Positions 1 through 9,500 of a DNA stretch of 64,000 bases are shown here, piece after piece. Position 1 is the first letter of the stretch. Each line of letters begins with the position of its first letter. Origin of the DNA: Toxorhynchites rutilus septentrionalis (lineage: Eukaryota; Arthropoda; Insecta; Diptera; Culicidae). The DNA lies in NCBI RefSeq assembly GCF_029784135.1, contig NC_073745.1, forward strand, positions 55,154,205 to 55,218,204, read 5' to 3'. The translations under genes were made by a program, and so were the position numbers. A model generated the notes under the pieces. That model ran no database searches, was not told where the DNA came from, and saw nothing but the letters and a program-made list of their open reading frames with translations.

Positions 1-2
1 GA

Positions 3-485
3 CTCGTCACACTAGAGCCACCTCTGGGACATGAGTATGCAATCGGTCGTGATGCACAGGGTCAGGTTATCAAGTGGAAATATTGGAGTCATGATCGTCA
101 AAGAAACGTGATTGATGGACCCAATGGGTTATTTTTGGCTAATGGAGAGATTGCTTACCACGGACATGACATAACCGCATACGAGCAAGGATTGACATTA
201 GGGCTCAAGGAAACTTTCAATATTCGGTCCCCTACTCTTGTTTCGGTAAAAGGACGTCAAATTGTGGGGGTGAATCGATATTTCAGTCATCTTAATGATA
301 CTTCGTTATCTGATTTGAATTTGAATATAGGGGGTTCTTATCTAAAGTATGGAATTATTGGACTATTGGTATTAATTTTATTGGCTGTTGTGAGTAAAGT
401 CTCTAAGGTGATTCATCTTTGTAAGAAAGATAATTCCAAATCTGAATCTACAAATGCACATTATAGTGTTTTATATAAACCTTGA
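3..485 (+). CDS. Endogenous viral element: C-terminal part of a rhabdovirus-like glycoprotein (5' end outside window)
   Basis: The frame is already open at the left edge of the window (the first in-frame ATG or GTG is not a real start) and ends at a TGA at 483-485. The last ~160 codons have the layout of a viral class III fusion glycoprotein tail: a polar ectodomain with an internal GPNG motif, a single hydrophobic membrane segment around nt 345-405 (YGIIGLLVLILLAVV), a basic and cysteine-containing stop-transfer region, and a short tyrosine-bearing cytoplasmic tail. No stops or frameshifts are visible in this piece. A gene-end-like motif and a poly(A) follow immediately, which supports an mRNA-derived copy. 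Rhabdoviruses and related arthropod mononegaviruses are known to be endogenised in Aedes genomes. The exact family (rhabdo-, xinmo- or chuvirus) cannot be fixed by eye. A BEL/Pao env gene is an alternative, but no LTR follows. Expression is unknown. Confidence 0.55.
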   Translation, partial: LVTLEPPLGHEYAIGRDAQGQVIKWKYWSHDRQRNVIDGPNGLFLANGEIAYHGHDITAYEQGLTLGLKETFNIRSPTLVSVKGRQIVGVNRYFSHLNDTSLSDLNLNIGGSYLKYGIIGLLVLILLAVVSKVSKVIHLCKKDNSKSESTNAHYSVLYKP

Positions 486-495
486 TTTTGATCCA

Positions 496-500
496 ACATG

Positions 501-536
<36 letters not shown>
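496..536 (+). other. Gene-end-like motif followed by A36 tract (copied viral mRNA tail)
   Basis: Eleven bases after the glycoprotein stop the sequence reads ACATG and then 36 uninterrupted A residues (501-536). Many mononegaviruses end each gene with an ATG-plus-A7-type signal at which the polymerase stutters to make the poly(A). The arrangement is therefore what a reverse-transcribed viral mRNA would leave. The A length may be partly later slippage. Confidence 0.5.
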
Positions 537-539
<3 letters not shown>

Positions 540-3500
540 TTCTCAAATGGGGATCAACACTAGGGTAGGAGCCTACCTGTTGGTCTCAAATGTTCCTATC
601 TCACGCCTCCACGAAGATCATATGACGACATTTTTAGATCGGGCGTGAACTGGAAACACACACCTGGTCTTGGCTCCGAGAACGGGTGTCGAAAGTGGCT
701 AAGTGAGGGGGTGCGAGCGAGTCAGAGCGCTATATCTCTCCCGGGGAAGGCCTCCCGGGTCATGGAGGCCTTGCCAACCCGCTGTCTCCCGGGCAAAGGA
801 GATACACCCAGAAAATGGAGCTACGTTCACGAAGAGTAATTAGAATGCGATCACCCGAGGAGGGTCCCCGAACTGGAGCTGGTCCTGGAACGGGCGTAAG
901 AGCGAGCGGCCAGCGGCTGGAGGGCGATGTGCAAGAGCGGGCCACCAGCCGGGTTCAACCCGAAGAGCTACCGCCACACGGAAACAGCAGCCATCGACAT
1001 CACCAACGAAACGCTGCGCCTACGAGGCGTGTTGCGACTGTCAGACGACAGTCGTCCACACTTGTGGGTACTACTAGGCGACGGATCATGTGGACACACG
1101 AAATGAACGAATTCGTGATCCGCGCCTATTACATCTGCACTGCTTTGGAGACGGACATGAGCGGTCGCCCTCGAATACTCGCAATGTTCGAGGAAGCGTA
1201 TCCAGAGTTCGTCGGGAGGCTTGACCAAAACGCGATGAACGCGAGGCGTAGAGCGATTGTACGTAACAATATGCTCTCCCAAACGCAAGTCGACGAGATC
1301 AAGCAGCAGGTGCAGAGAGAACTAAGCTCCAGAACAAGCAGAGCAAGCGATGTGTCGAGACGAAGTTCAGTACGGCTGAGCAATTCATTCGCGAGTGGGG
1401 CACGCGAATCAGCACCAGTGGAGGCCACAGTACAACAACCCTCTGAGCCGGAAGATCCACAGCCAGATCAACAACTACTACGCGATCTGGTCTTCCATTA
1501 CGACGAGGCGATCTCACAGTTCCGCGACACGGACCCTTTGTCGCGCCCCAGGATCCCGAAGTTGCAGCATTCCCGCAGGCTGACAAGTGCAGTAAAGCTC
1601 ATGAACGAGCACGTTCTTCCGCTGCACTTGGTTGATGCTGAGAACATGGAGGAGCTGCAACTGAAAGTTTACTGTGCTGCTGTGGCGACCGCCAAAAGTT
1701 TAGGATACCGTATTAGGCCAAGAGGCGGACTGCTCCAACATCTCCGTGAAAGGCGTGAGCCTCCATGGCGAAGGAGATTGGAGCAACGGATCCTAAACAA
1801 GCGCGCCGCAATTGGAAGACTGATGGCGTACAAAAGAGGCAGCAGATCGGTGAAATTATGTCGCCAAGTTGCTGTGATCGTGCGGCCTACTGAACTTCGC
1901 CAGCTGGGAGCTCACCAGCTGACGGAAAAACTCGACACACTGGTACAGCAATTGAGCGTCCTTACAAAACGGCTGAAACGTTACTCTGACTCTGCAAAGC
2001 GCCAGGAACAAAATCGGATGTTCAGAGATAACGAGAAAGCGTTCTACGACCACATTAGCGACGAGAAGCCCGACTACCGCGAAGGTTTGCCAGATATTAG
2101 CGATGTGACGAACTTCTGGGCTGGTATTTGGGAGACCCCAGTAGAACATCGCGACGGGCAAATGTGGTTAAGACGGGAGGAGGAGAGTTGTGGTGAAATT
2201 GGAGAGATGCCAGCTATCATCGTCGGAGAGAACGATGTCCGCGAAGCCTCGCGGTACCTGAGGAACTGGGCAGCACCGGGCCCCGATGGTGTCCAGAACT
2301 TTTGGCACAAGAAGCTGACCGTCGCACATCCAAAGATAGCTGAGTGCTTCAACAAGGTGCTACGTGACCCACACAACCTTCCTGAATTCGCCACCCGTGG
2401 CGTCACCTTCCTCCTCCCGAAAGACAGCGACACATTGAACCCATCAAAGTACAGACCGATAACGTGCCTATCGAGTCTGTACAAAATACTGAGCAGCATA
2501 ATTACCGCCAAAGTTTCTGCTCACTGCGAACAGCATCACATCATCGCAGAAGAGCAGAAAGGATGCAGGAAAAATACGCATGGCTGCAAAGACCAGGCCA
2601 TCATCGACGCAGCCATAGTCGGCCAGGCGGTATATAACCAGCGGAACCTAAGTATGGCCTACATCGATTACAGGAAGGCTTATGACTCCATACCTCACTC
2701 GTTTCTCGTCCGGGTATTGGAGCTCTACAAAATTGATCCCGTCGTCGTTAGGTTCCTGCAGCATGCGATGAGGCAGTGGAGTACGTCTCTGCACCTCAGT
2801 GATGGGGAAAATGTGTTGCAGTCTAGAACGCTGCAGATAAAGAGGGGGATATTCCAAGGCGACTCTTTCAGCCCGCTTTGGTTTTGTCTGGCACTGAACC
2901 CCCTCAGTAGGACGCTCAATAGAAACGGTCATGGCTATAAAATAAGGTATGGCGACGGCGCCCACGAAGAAGTAACCCATACCTTCTACATGGATGATCT
3001 CAAGGTCTACGCTGATTCACGTCAGCGTCTAGGTGTAGCTATCCGGGTTGTCGAAGACATAAGCAGGGACATCTGCATGGAGTTCGGCCTTGACAAGTGC
3101 CGCTGTGTTCATATGCTGAAAGGGCAGCTTACCGAATCCGGAGGTTACGAGGTCTATGACGGCGAGTTCATAAGAGACATGGTTCGTGGCGAATCCTATA
3201 AATATCTTGGATTCCGACAGCTCACCGGGATTCGCCACTCCGACATCAAGACGGAGCTGCGAGACAAGTTCTTGAGTCGAGTGAACTGTGTCCTGAGGAC
3301 TTTCCTCAACGCGGGGAACAAGGTACGCGCGATCAACACATTCGCGGTTCCCCTGCTGACCTTCAGTTTTGGTGTAGTCAAATGGAGCAAAACTGACCTA
3401 GAGGACCTTGAGAGGAGGATGAGGAAAGCATTTAAAGAGGCCGGAATGCACCATCCTCAATCGGCACTGGAGAGAGTTTCACTGCCACGCAAAGAAGGGG

Positions 3501-4621
3501 GACTTGGAATAGTCGACATATCTGCACTGTGTGTTGCCCAGGTACGACAACTGCGCGAGTACTTCGCAGAACGCGCCAACCAAAACGCGCTATACCGGGC
3601 TGTCTGCGCCGCCGACAGAGGATACAGCGCTCTGCACTTGGCGCAAGCGGAGTACCAACTCAACTGCAATCTGCAGACAGTGGAGGAGAAGATTGCAGCT
3701 TGGAAGCAGAAGGCAGTGCATGGTGCCCACCCCCATCAACTAGATCGGCCACACGTCGACAAGGCCGCATCTAATCTGTGGCTAACGCGTGGTGAACTCT
3801 CTTCAGTAGTAGAAGCCGACATGATAGCCATCCAGGACAGGATAATGCCGACGAGAAACTGCAGGCGGTACGTCTGGCATCAAGACGTTGATGACATTTG
3901 CCGGATGTGCCATCAACCAGGTGAAAACATAGAGCACATTATGGGAGGCTGTCCCGTTTTGGCCAACGCAGCCTACACCGAGCGCCACAACAACGTGGCC
4001 CGTATTGTTCATCGACAACTGGCGCTCCAATGTGCTCTACTGGAAGACAACGTACCAAACTACCGGTACCTGCCTGCACCTGTCCTGGAAAATGACCGTT
4101 TCAAGCTGTACTGGGATCGCACTGTTCTGACCGACCTCTCGATCCACCACAACCGCCCAGATATAATGGTTTACGACAAGAGCGACCGCAAAGTCACCAT
4201 CATCGATGTCGCTATTCCACTGAACCAGAATCTGGAGGAGACCCACGGTCGCAAAATCTGCAAGTACCGACCATTGGCCGTGGAGCTCAAGGAACTGTGG
4301 GGGCTAAGGGAGGTCCCAAGAATTGTTCCAGTCGTTCTCTCTGGAACTGGAATTGTCCCGAAAACACTTCTGGAAGCGCTAAAGGTGTTGAATATGGAGA
4401 AGGAATTGGCCGGCATCCAAAAGTCGGTCATCCTTAGCACCTGCGCGATTGTCCGACAATTTCTCGGTCAGGACTGAAACAGCACGAGCATGCAGATACG
4501 TGCATTCCGCAGAGCCTAGTCCCCCTTTGGCATTCAGAAGCCCGGGGGCAGGTGAAAATTCTGGCTAGGTTCGCCTAGTTAAGAAGTGAGATAAGTCTGC
4601 CAAAAAAAAAAAAAAAAAAAA
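537..4621 (+). mobile_element. Full-length-looking RLE-type LINE (R4/Dong-like)
   Basis: The non-LTR element starts directly after the poly(A) of the viral copy and ends in its own A20 (4602-4621). It has a ~278-nt 5' UTR, one long ORF (815-4477) and a ~124-nt 3' UTR. A single ORF, with the endonuclease downstream of the reverse transcriptase, is the R2-group architecture; the YMDDLK catalytic box and the IFQGDSFSPLWF region resemble the R4/Dong clade. No target duplication can be defined because both edges are in A-tracts. The open frame suggests recent insertion. The exact 5' boundary is inferred from the end of the preceding A-run. Confidence 0.75.
815..4477 (+). CDS. R4-like LINE polyprotein: reverse transcriptase plus restriction-like endonuclease
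   Basis: This 1220-residue protein starts at ATG 815, the first ATG of a frame that runs unbroken to TGA. Its role is target-primed reverse transcription: the endonuclease nicks the target and the RT copies the element RNA from the nick. The N-terminal 80 residues are basic and low complexity. Residues ~90-170 contain a W-T-x-E-M-N-x-x-V-I-x-A-Y-Y stretch that looks Myb-like or DNA-binding; no classical CCHH finger is visible there. RT motifs follow: IDYRKAYDS (motif A), GIFQGDSFSPLWF (motif B) and YMDD at ~725-728 (motif C). Near residue 1028 lies a Cys/His knuckle (CRMCHQPGENIEHIMGGC), followed by a PD...D-type endonuclease core (RPDIMVYDKS, then IIDVAIP). All expected catalytic residues appear present, so it may be active. 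Confidence 0.85.
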   Translation: MELRSRRVIRMRSPEEGPRTGAGPGTGVRASGQRLEGDVQERATSRVQPEELPPHGNSSHRHHQRNAAPTRRVATVRRQSSTLVGTTRRRIMWTHEMNEFVIRAYYICTALETDMSGRPRILAMFEEAYPEFVGRLDQNAMNARRRAIVRNNMLSQTQVDEIKQQVQRELSSRTSRASDVSRRSSVRLSNSFASGARESAPVEATVQQPSEPEDPQPDQQLLRDLVFHYDEAISQFRDTDPLSRPRIPKLQHSRRLTSAVKLMNEHVLPLHLVDAENMEELQLKVYCAAVATAKSLGYRIRPRGGLLQHLRERREPPWRRRLEQRILNKRAAIGRLMAYKRGSRSVKLCRQVAVIVRPTELRQLGAHQLTEKLDTLVQQLSVLTKRLKRYSDSAKRQEQNRMFRDNEKAFYDHISDEKPDYREGLPDISDVTNFWAGIWETPVEHRDGQMWLRREEESCGEIGEMPAIIVGENDVREASRYLRNWAAPGPDGVQNFWHKKLTVAHPKIAECFNKVLRDPHNLPEFATRGVTFLLPKDSDTLNPSKYRPITCLSSLYKILSSIITAKVSAHCEQHHIIAEEQKGCRKNTHGCKDQAIIDAAIVGQAVYNQRNLSMAYIDYRKAYDSIPHSFLVRVLELYKIDPVVVRFLQHAMRQWSTSLHLSDGENVLQSRTLQIKRGIFQGDSFSPLWFCLALNPLSRTLNRNGHGYKIRYGDGAHEEVTHTFYMDDLKVYADSRQRLGVAIRVVEDISRDICMEFGLDKCRCVHMLKGQLTESGGYEVYDGEFIRDMVRGESYKYLGFRQLTGIRHSDIKTELRDKFLSRVNCVLRTFLNAGNKVRAINTFAVPLLTFSFGVVKWSKTDLEDLERRMRKAFKEAGMHHPQSALERVSLPRKEGGLGIVDISALCVAQVRQLREYFAERANQNALYRAVCAADRGYSALHLAQAEYQLNCNLQTVEEKIAAWKQKAVHGAHPHQLDRPHVDKAASNLWLTRGELSSVVEADMIAIQDRIMPTRNCRRYVWHQDVDDICRMCHQPGENIEHIMGGCPVLANAAYTERHNNVARIVHRQLALQCALLEDNVPNYRYLPAPVLENDRFKLYWDRTVLTDLSIHHNRPDIMVYDKSDRKVTIIDVAIPLNQNLEETHGRKICKYRPLAVELKELWGLREVPRIVPVVLSGTGIVPKTLLEALKVLNMEKELAGIQKSVILSTCAIVRQFLGQD

Positions 4622-5116
4622 GGGTTGGTTCGACAACTCGCAAACAGAACGGACAAGTTTTTAATCGATCCAACAAAGGTGTTTTTTTCACATCGAATAA
4701 TAGTGTTCTTTTTCACCGGTTGCGCTTGCGAGTGGAGCGAAGTTTAAAGTGGTGCGCGCTGAGGATCCAAATCAGACACATTCATCACACACGCCACACA
4801 GCCGCGGCAAGTAGAAATTTATTTTTCTTTTGTTTCCCCTATCATTCCTTCTACCTTCTGTGCACGATTTACACCATTGTTCAACTTTGTGTTAACCAAA
4901 TCGGCAAACGTTGGCATTAGGGGTGATCATTTTTTCTTATATACCGTTGAACTTTTATTGGAATTTTTTTTTTCATTTTATCATTTTATTTAACATAAAA
5001 TAAATTGAATTTAATATTCGCATCATAACCCTATAAAAAATATTTTTTCACTTATTTATTTATTTTGATTATCATTATATTCTGTTCATATCGAACAGTT
5101 GACCAATTTTTTTGAT

Positions 5117-6511
5117 ATGGCTGAGGGCGGGAAGGATCCCCCATCGACGCTATTGAATATTTCCGATACCGATCCTCCTCCTGAAGAGCAGGAAGATGAA
5201 GCTGAAGTTGAGGAAGAAACTTCTGTATATGAAGTTGGAAGTTCCGAAGATGAGGACATTGACGAAAAACAGGATTTTCGTCCAAAAGAATACCATGAAG
5301 GCTCCAAAGGCCCATTCATTGTATACTTTAGACGAAAATCTAAACCTCTCAATGTCATTCGTATCTCGAAGGAACTTACTCAGAAGTTTTCTGCAGTTAC
5401 CGAGATTACACGGATGGGGCCAGACAAACTACGAGTTGTCGTCTCAAGCAGGACCCAAGCGAACGAAATCACGCGCTGCGACCTCTTTGCGATTGAGTAT
5501 CGTGTATACGTGCCCTGTTGCAACGTCGAAATAGACGGCGTAATAACCGAAAAGGGTTTGACTCGAAAAGAGATTATCGATGGTGTCGGTCGCTTCAAGA
5601 ACTCTTCACTAAAAACTGTGAAGATTCTTGCATGCGATCGACTGAAATCTGTGTCACAAAAAAATGACAAAAGGGTTCTCAATCGGACAAACTCTTTTCG
5701 TGTGACTTTTGAGGGTTCCGCCCTTCCAAACTACGTTGCAATAGGTGCACTTCGTTTACCTGTTCGGTTGTTTGTACCCCGGGTAATTAAATGCAACAAA
5801 TGTATGCAACTCGGTCACACGGCCGCCTATTGTTGCAATAAAAAACGTTGCGCAGATTGTGGAGAGAGCCATGATGAGAATCCTTGCGCGAAAGAGCACA
5901 AGTGTCTTCATTGCGGCGGGACTCCTCATGATATTATTCAATGCCCGGTGTACAAACAACGAGGGGAAAAAATCAAGCGTTCCTTAAAGGAACGTTCCAA
6001 GCGGACTTATGCAGAAATGCTTAAGAGTTCCGTTCCAACGCCTCAGGACAATCCCTACTCCATTCTGCAGAACGACGAGCCTGTTGCTGACGCTCCCAAT
6101 GCAGGAAGTTCCGGTACATCGCAGGGTGCCGTCAGGAAAAGAAAAATTACTTCTTTTCCTTCACTCCCCAGAAAGACGACCGAAACTTCCCAAGTTGGAA
6201 TGAAAACTCGAATTGAACGTGCTGAGAATAGACCGAAGCAAGTACCTCCTGGTTTAAGCTGTTCTTCCACGCACCAGGGGTCCTCAACACTTCCCGGAGC
6301 AGCACCCACCCGGTCTGTTCCATTTTCGCGGTCGAGGCAACAGCCACAATCTGGTTTGCTTGCGCTTTCTGACCTGGTGGACAACATTTTAAATGCTCTA
6401 AATATAAATGACCCTCTTAAAAGCATAGTATTATGTTTGCTTCCGATTGTGAGAACATTTTTGAAAGAAAAATGTGGTTTTTTAGCAGCGTTCATTTCCC
6501 TCGATGCCTGA
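5117..6511 (+). CDS. LINE ORF1: gag-like nucleic-acid-binding protein with CCHC knuckles
   Basis: The start is placed at the first ATG (5117), giving 464 residues; the same frame is open 18 nt further upstream but without an ATG. The protein would coat the element RNA in the retrotransposition particle. Residues 1-50 are very acidic. The middle part (~60-215) is an RRM-like/gag domain by position only. Three zinc knuckles follow from about residue 226: CNKCMQLGHTAAYC, a CADCGESHDENPC variant and CLHCGGTPHDIIQC. The C-terminal ~190 residues are proline/serine-rich and end in a hydrophobic stretch. The stop codon overlaps the ORF2 start by 8 nt (ATGCCTGA). Typical of I- and Jockey-group elements; no disruption seen. 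Confidence 0.85.
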   Translation: MAEGGKDPPSTLLNISDTDPPPEEQEDEAEVEEETSVYEVGSSEDEDIDEKQDFRPKEYHEGSKGPFIVYFRRKSKPLNVIRISKELTQKFSAVTEITRMGPDKLRVVVSSRTQANEITRCDLFAIEYRVYVPCCNVEIDGVITEKGLTRKEIIDGVGRFKNSSLKTVKILACDRLKSVSQKNDKRVLNRTNSFRVTFEGSALPNYVAIGALRLPVRLFVPRVIKCNKCMQLGHTAAYCCNKKRCADCGESHDENPCAKEHKCLHCGGTPHDIIQCPVYKQRGEKIKRSLKERSKRTYAEMLKSSVPTPQDNPYSILQNDEPVADAPNAGSSGTSQGAVRKRKITSFPSLPRKTTETSQVGMKTRIERAENRPKQVPPGLSCSSTHQGSSTLPGAAPTRSVPFSRSRQQPQSGLLALSDLVDNILNALNINDPLKSIVLCLLPIVRTFLKEKCGFLAAFISLDA

Positions 6512-9500
6512 TTCAGTGCAAGAGGTCAAGGATTTGACCACTGTAATACAGTGGAATTGCAGAAGCATCATCCCTAAACTAGATCAATTTAAATTTTTAG
6601 TTCATAGTTCTAACTGTGATGTATTTTCTCTCTGTGAAACATGGCTTTCTTCAGCCGACGAGCTGAATTTCCACGATTTCAACATTATTCGCCTCGATCG
6701 AAATGACTCGTTTGGTGGCGTACTATTGGGGATCAAAAAATGTCACTCCTTCTATAGAGTCACTCTCCCATCGATGATAGGCATTGAAGTTGTCGCTTGC
6801 CAGACACAAATCAATGGCAAAGACTTCTGCATTGCCTCGATATATATTCCTCCAAGAACCATGGTCGGCCGCCATCAGTTTTTTGATATCATCGCGGCAT
6901 TGCCGGAGCCGCGGCTAATCTTAGGTGACCTCAACTCCCATGGAACAGCATGGGGGTCACACTATGATGACAGCCGTGCCACGTTGATTTATGATCTGTG
7001 CGACAACTTCAACATGACAGTTTTAAATACAGGGGAAGCAACTAGGATAGCCAACCCTCCTGCACGGGCAAGTATGCTAGACATATCACTTTGCTCTTCT
7101 TCATTATCCCTGGATTGCACGTGGAAGGTAATCCAAGATCCCCACGGTAGTGATCACCTGCCAATAATTTTATCGATCGCCAATGAATCAGGTTCTCGTG
7201 AGTCAGTCGATATTGCGTATGACCTCACGAAAAATATTGACTGGAGAAAATTTGCAGAAATAATATCTGAAGCACTTGTTTCAATGCATGAACTTCCTCC
7301 ACTCGAAGAGTATAACTTTATATCGAGTTTGATTTACGAAAGCGCACTTCAAGCTCAAAAGAAACGTGTTCCTGCTACCACTTTCCGACGTCGTCCTCCA
7401 TCACTTTGGTGGGACAAGGAGTGCTCAAAGGTCTACCTTGAAAAATCATCCGTTTTCAAAAAATTCAGGAAAACTGGATTAGTGGAATGGTTTCGAAAGT
7501 ACCAAGCTCTAGAAGCCAAACTAAAAGGTCTGATTAAAGCAAAAAAGCGTGGATATTGGCGGAAGTTCGTCAATGGTTTGTCAAGGGAGACAGCTATGAG
7601 CACTCTTTGGAATACGGCTAGGAGAATGCGTGGCCGGAACCATACAAATGAAAGTGAGGAATACTCTGACCGTTGGATTTTCAAATTTGCAAGAAAGGTT
7701 TGTCCCGATTCCGTTCCTGCACAAAACGTCGTACGCGACATTCCGCTCCAAGGCGATTATGAGAATTTTTCGATGGTAGAATTCTCAATTGCACTTCTCT
7801 CATGTAACAATTCAGCTCCGGGGTCGGACAAGATTAAATTCAACTTATTGAAGAATCTTCCCGACTTGGCAAAACATCGTTTGCTGAACTTGTTCAACAA
7901 GTTTCTGGAGCTGAATATAGTCCCGCATGACTGGAGACAAGTGAGAGTGATAGCCATACGAAAACCCAATAAGCCGGCTTGCGATCACAATTCGTATAGG
8001 CCGATTGCAATGTTATCCTGTATTCGTAAATTGTTAGAGAAAATGATTCTACTTCGTTTGGACAAGTGGGTTGAAACGAACAATTTGCTGTCAAATACGC
8101 AGTTTGGCTTCCGCCGAGGTAAAGGGACGAACGATTGTCTCGCGCTGCTATCTTCTGAAATCCAAATCGCATTTGCTCGCAAAGAACAAATGGCTTCCGT
8201 TTTTCTCGATATCAAAGGGGCATTTGATTCAGTTTCCATGGAAATTCTCTCAGAGAAACTTCATAATCGTGGACTTTCACCAATTCTGAATAATTTCCTG
8301 TACAATTTACTCTCAGAAAAGCACATGTTTTTCAATCATGGCAGCTTGAAATCTTCTCGTTACAGTTTTATGGGCCTCCCACAAGGCTCCTGCCTAAGCC
8401 CCCTCTTGTACAGTTTTTACGTCAATGATATAGATGATTGTCTAACTAGAGATTGCACGTTGAGACAACTTGCAGACGATGGAGTTATTTCCATCACGGG
8501 TACTAATCCCGCCGTTCTGCAAAATTCCTTGCAAGATACCCTGAACAACCTGTTCACGTGGGCTCTCAAGCTGGGTATCGAATTCTCTACGGAGAAAACT
8601 GAAATGGTCCTTTTTTCTAGGAAGCACGAACCCGCCCAATTCCAGCTTCACCTATCCGGCAAAACGATCAAGCACTCGATGTTTTTCAAATACCTTGGAG
8701 TATATTTTGACTCTAAATGTACCTGGGGAATACACATTGCGTATTTGAAACAGAAATGCCAGCAAAGAATCAATTTTCTCCAAACAATAACCGGAACATG
8801 GTGGGGTGCCCATCCAGGAGACCTCATTCAGTTATACAAAACAACGATATTATCAGTGTTAGAATATGGCAGTTTTTGCTTCCGATCAGCTGCCAGGATT
8901 CATATTCTCAAGCTGGAGAGAATACAATATCGTTGCTTGCGTATAGCCATGGGGTGTTTGCATTCGACACATACGATGAGTCTCGAAGTTTTGGCAGGAG
9001 TACCCCCGCTTACTCTTCGGTTCACAGAATTATCCTACAGATTTCTCATCCGTTGCAAGATCATGAATCCATTGGTGATTGATAACTTCGAAAATCTACT
9101 CCAACTGACTCCTCAGTCAAGTTTTATGTCTCTATACCATGAGTACCTTACCCATGAAGTGCACCCTTCACCGGGCATCTCCAACCAAGTTTGCTTCCCA
9201 TACTTTTGCAATTCCTCTGTCAATTTTGATCTGTCCATGCGACAAAAGATCCATGGAATCCCAGATCATCTACGCTCCGATTACATTCCGGAGATATTTT
9301 CGGCAGAATATGGGAAAGTTAGATCTGATAAAATGTTCTTTACTGACGGTTCATGCATAAACGGGTCCACTGGCTTCGGCATCTTCAATGAAAATTCCAG
9401 TGCCTCTTTCAAACTCAAAGATCCTTGTTCCGTGTATGTCGCTGAACTGGGTGCGATATATTACGCATTAGGGATCATTGAAACATTGCCCATCGACCAC

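Noticed and set aside
108..485. A short complete gene starting at 108
   Set aside because: The codon at 108 is GTG and the frame is open to the left edge of the window, so this is the end of a longer ORF.
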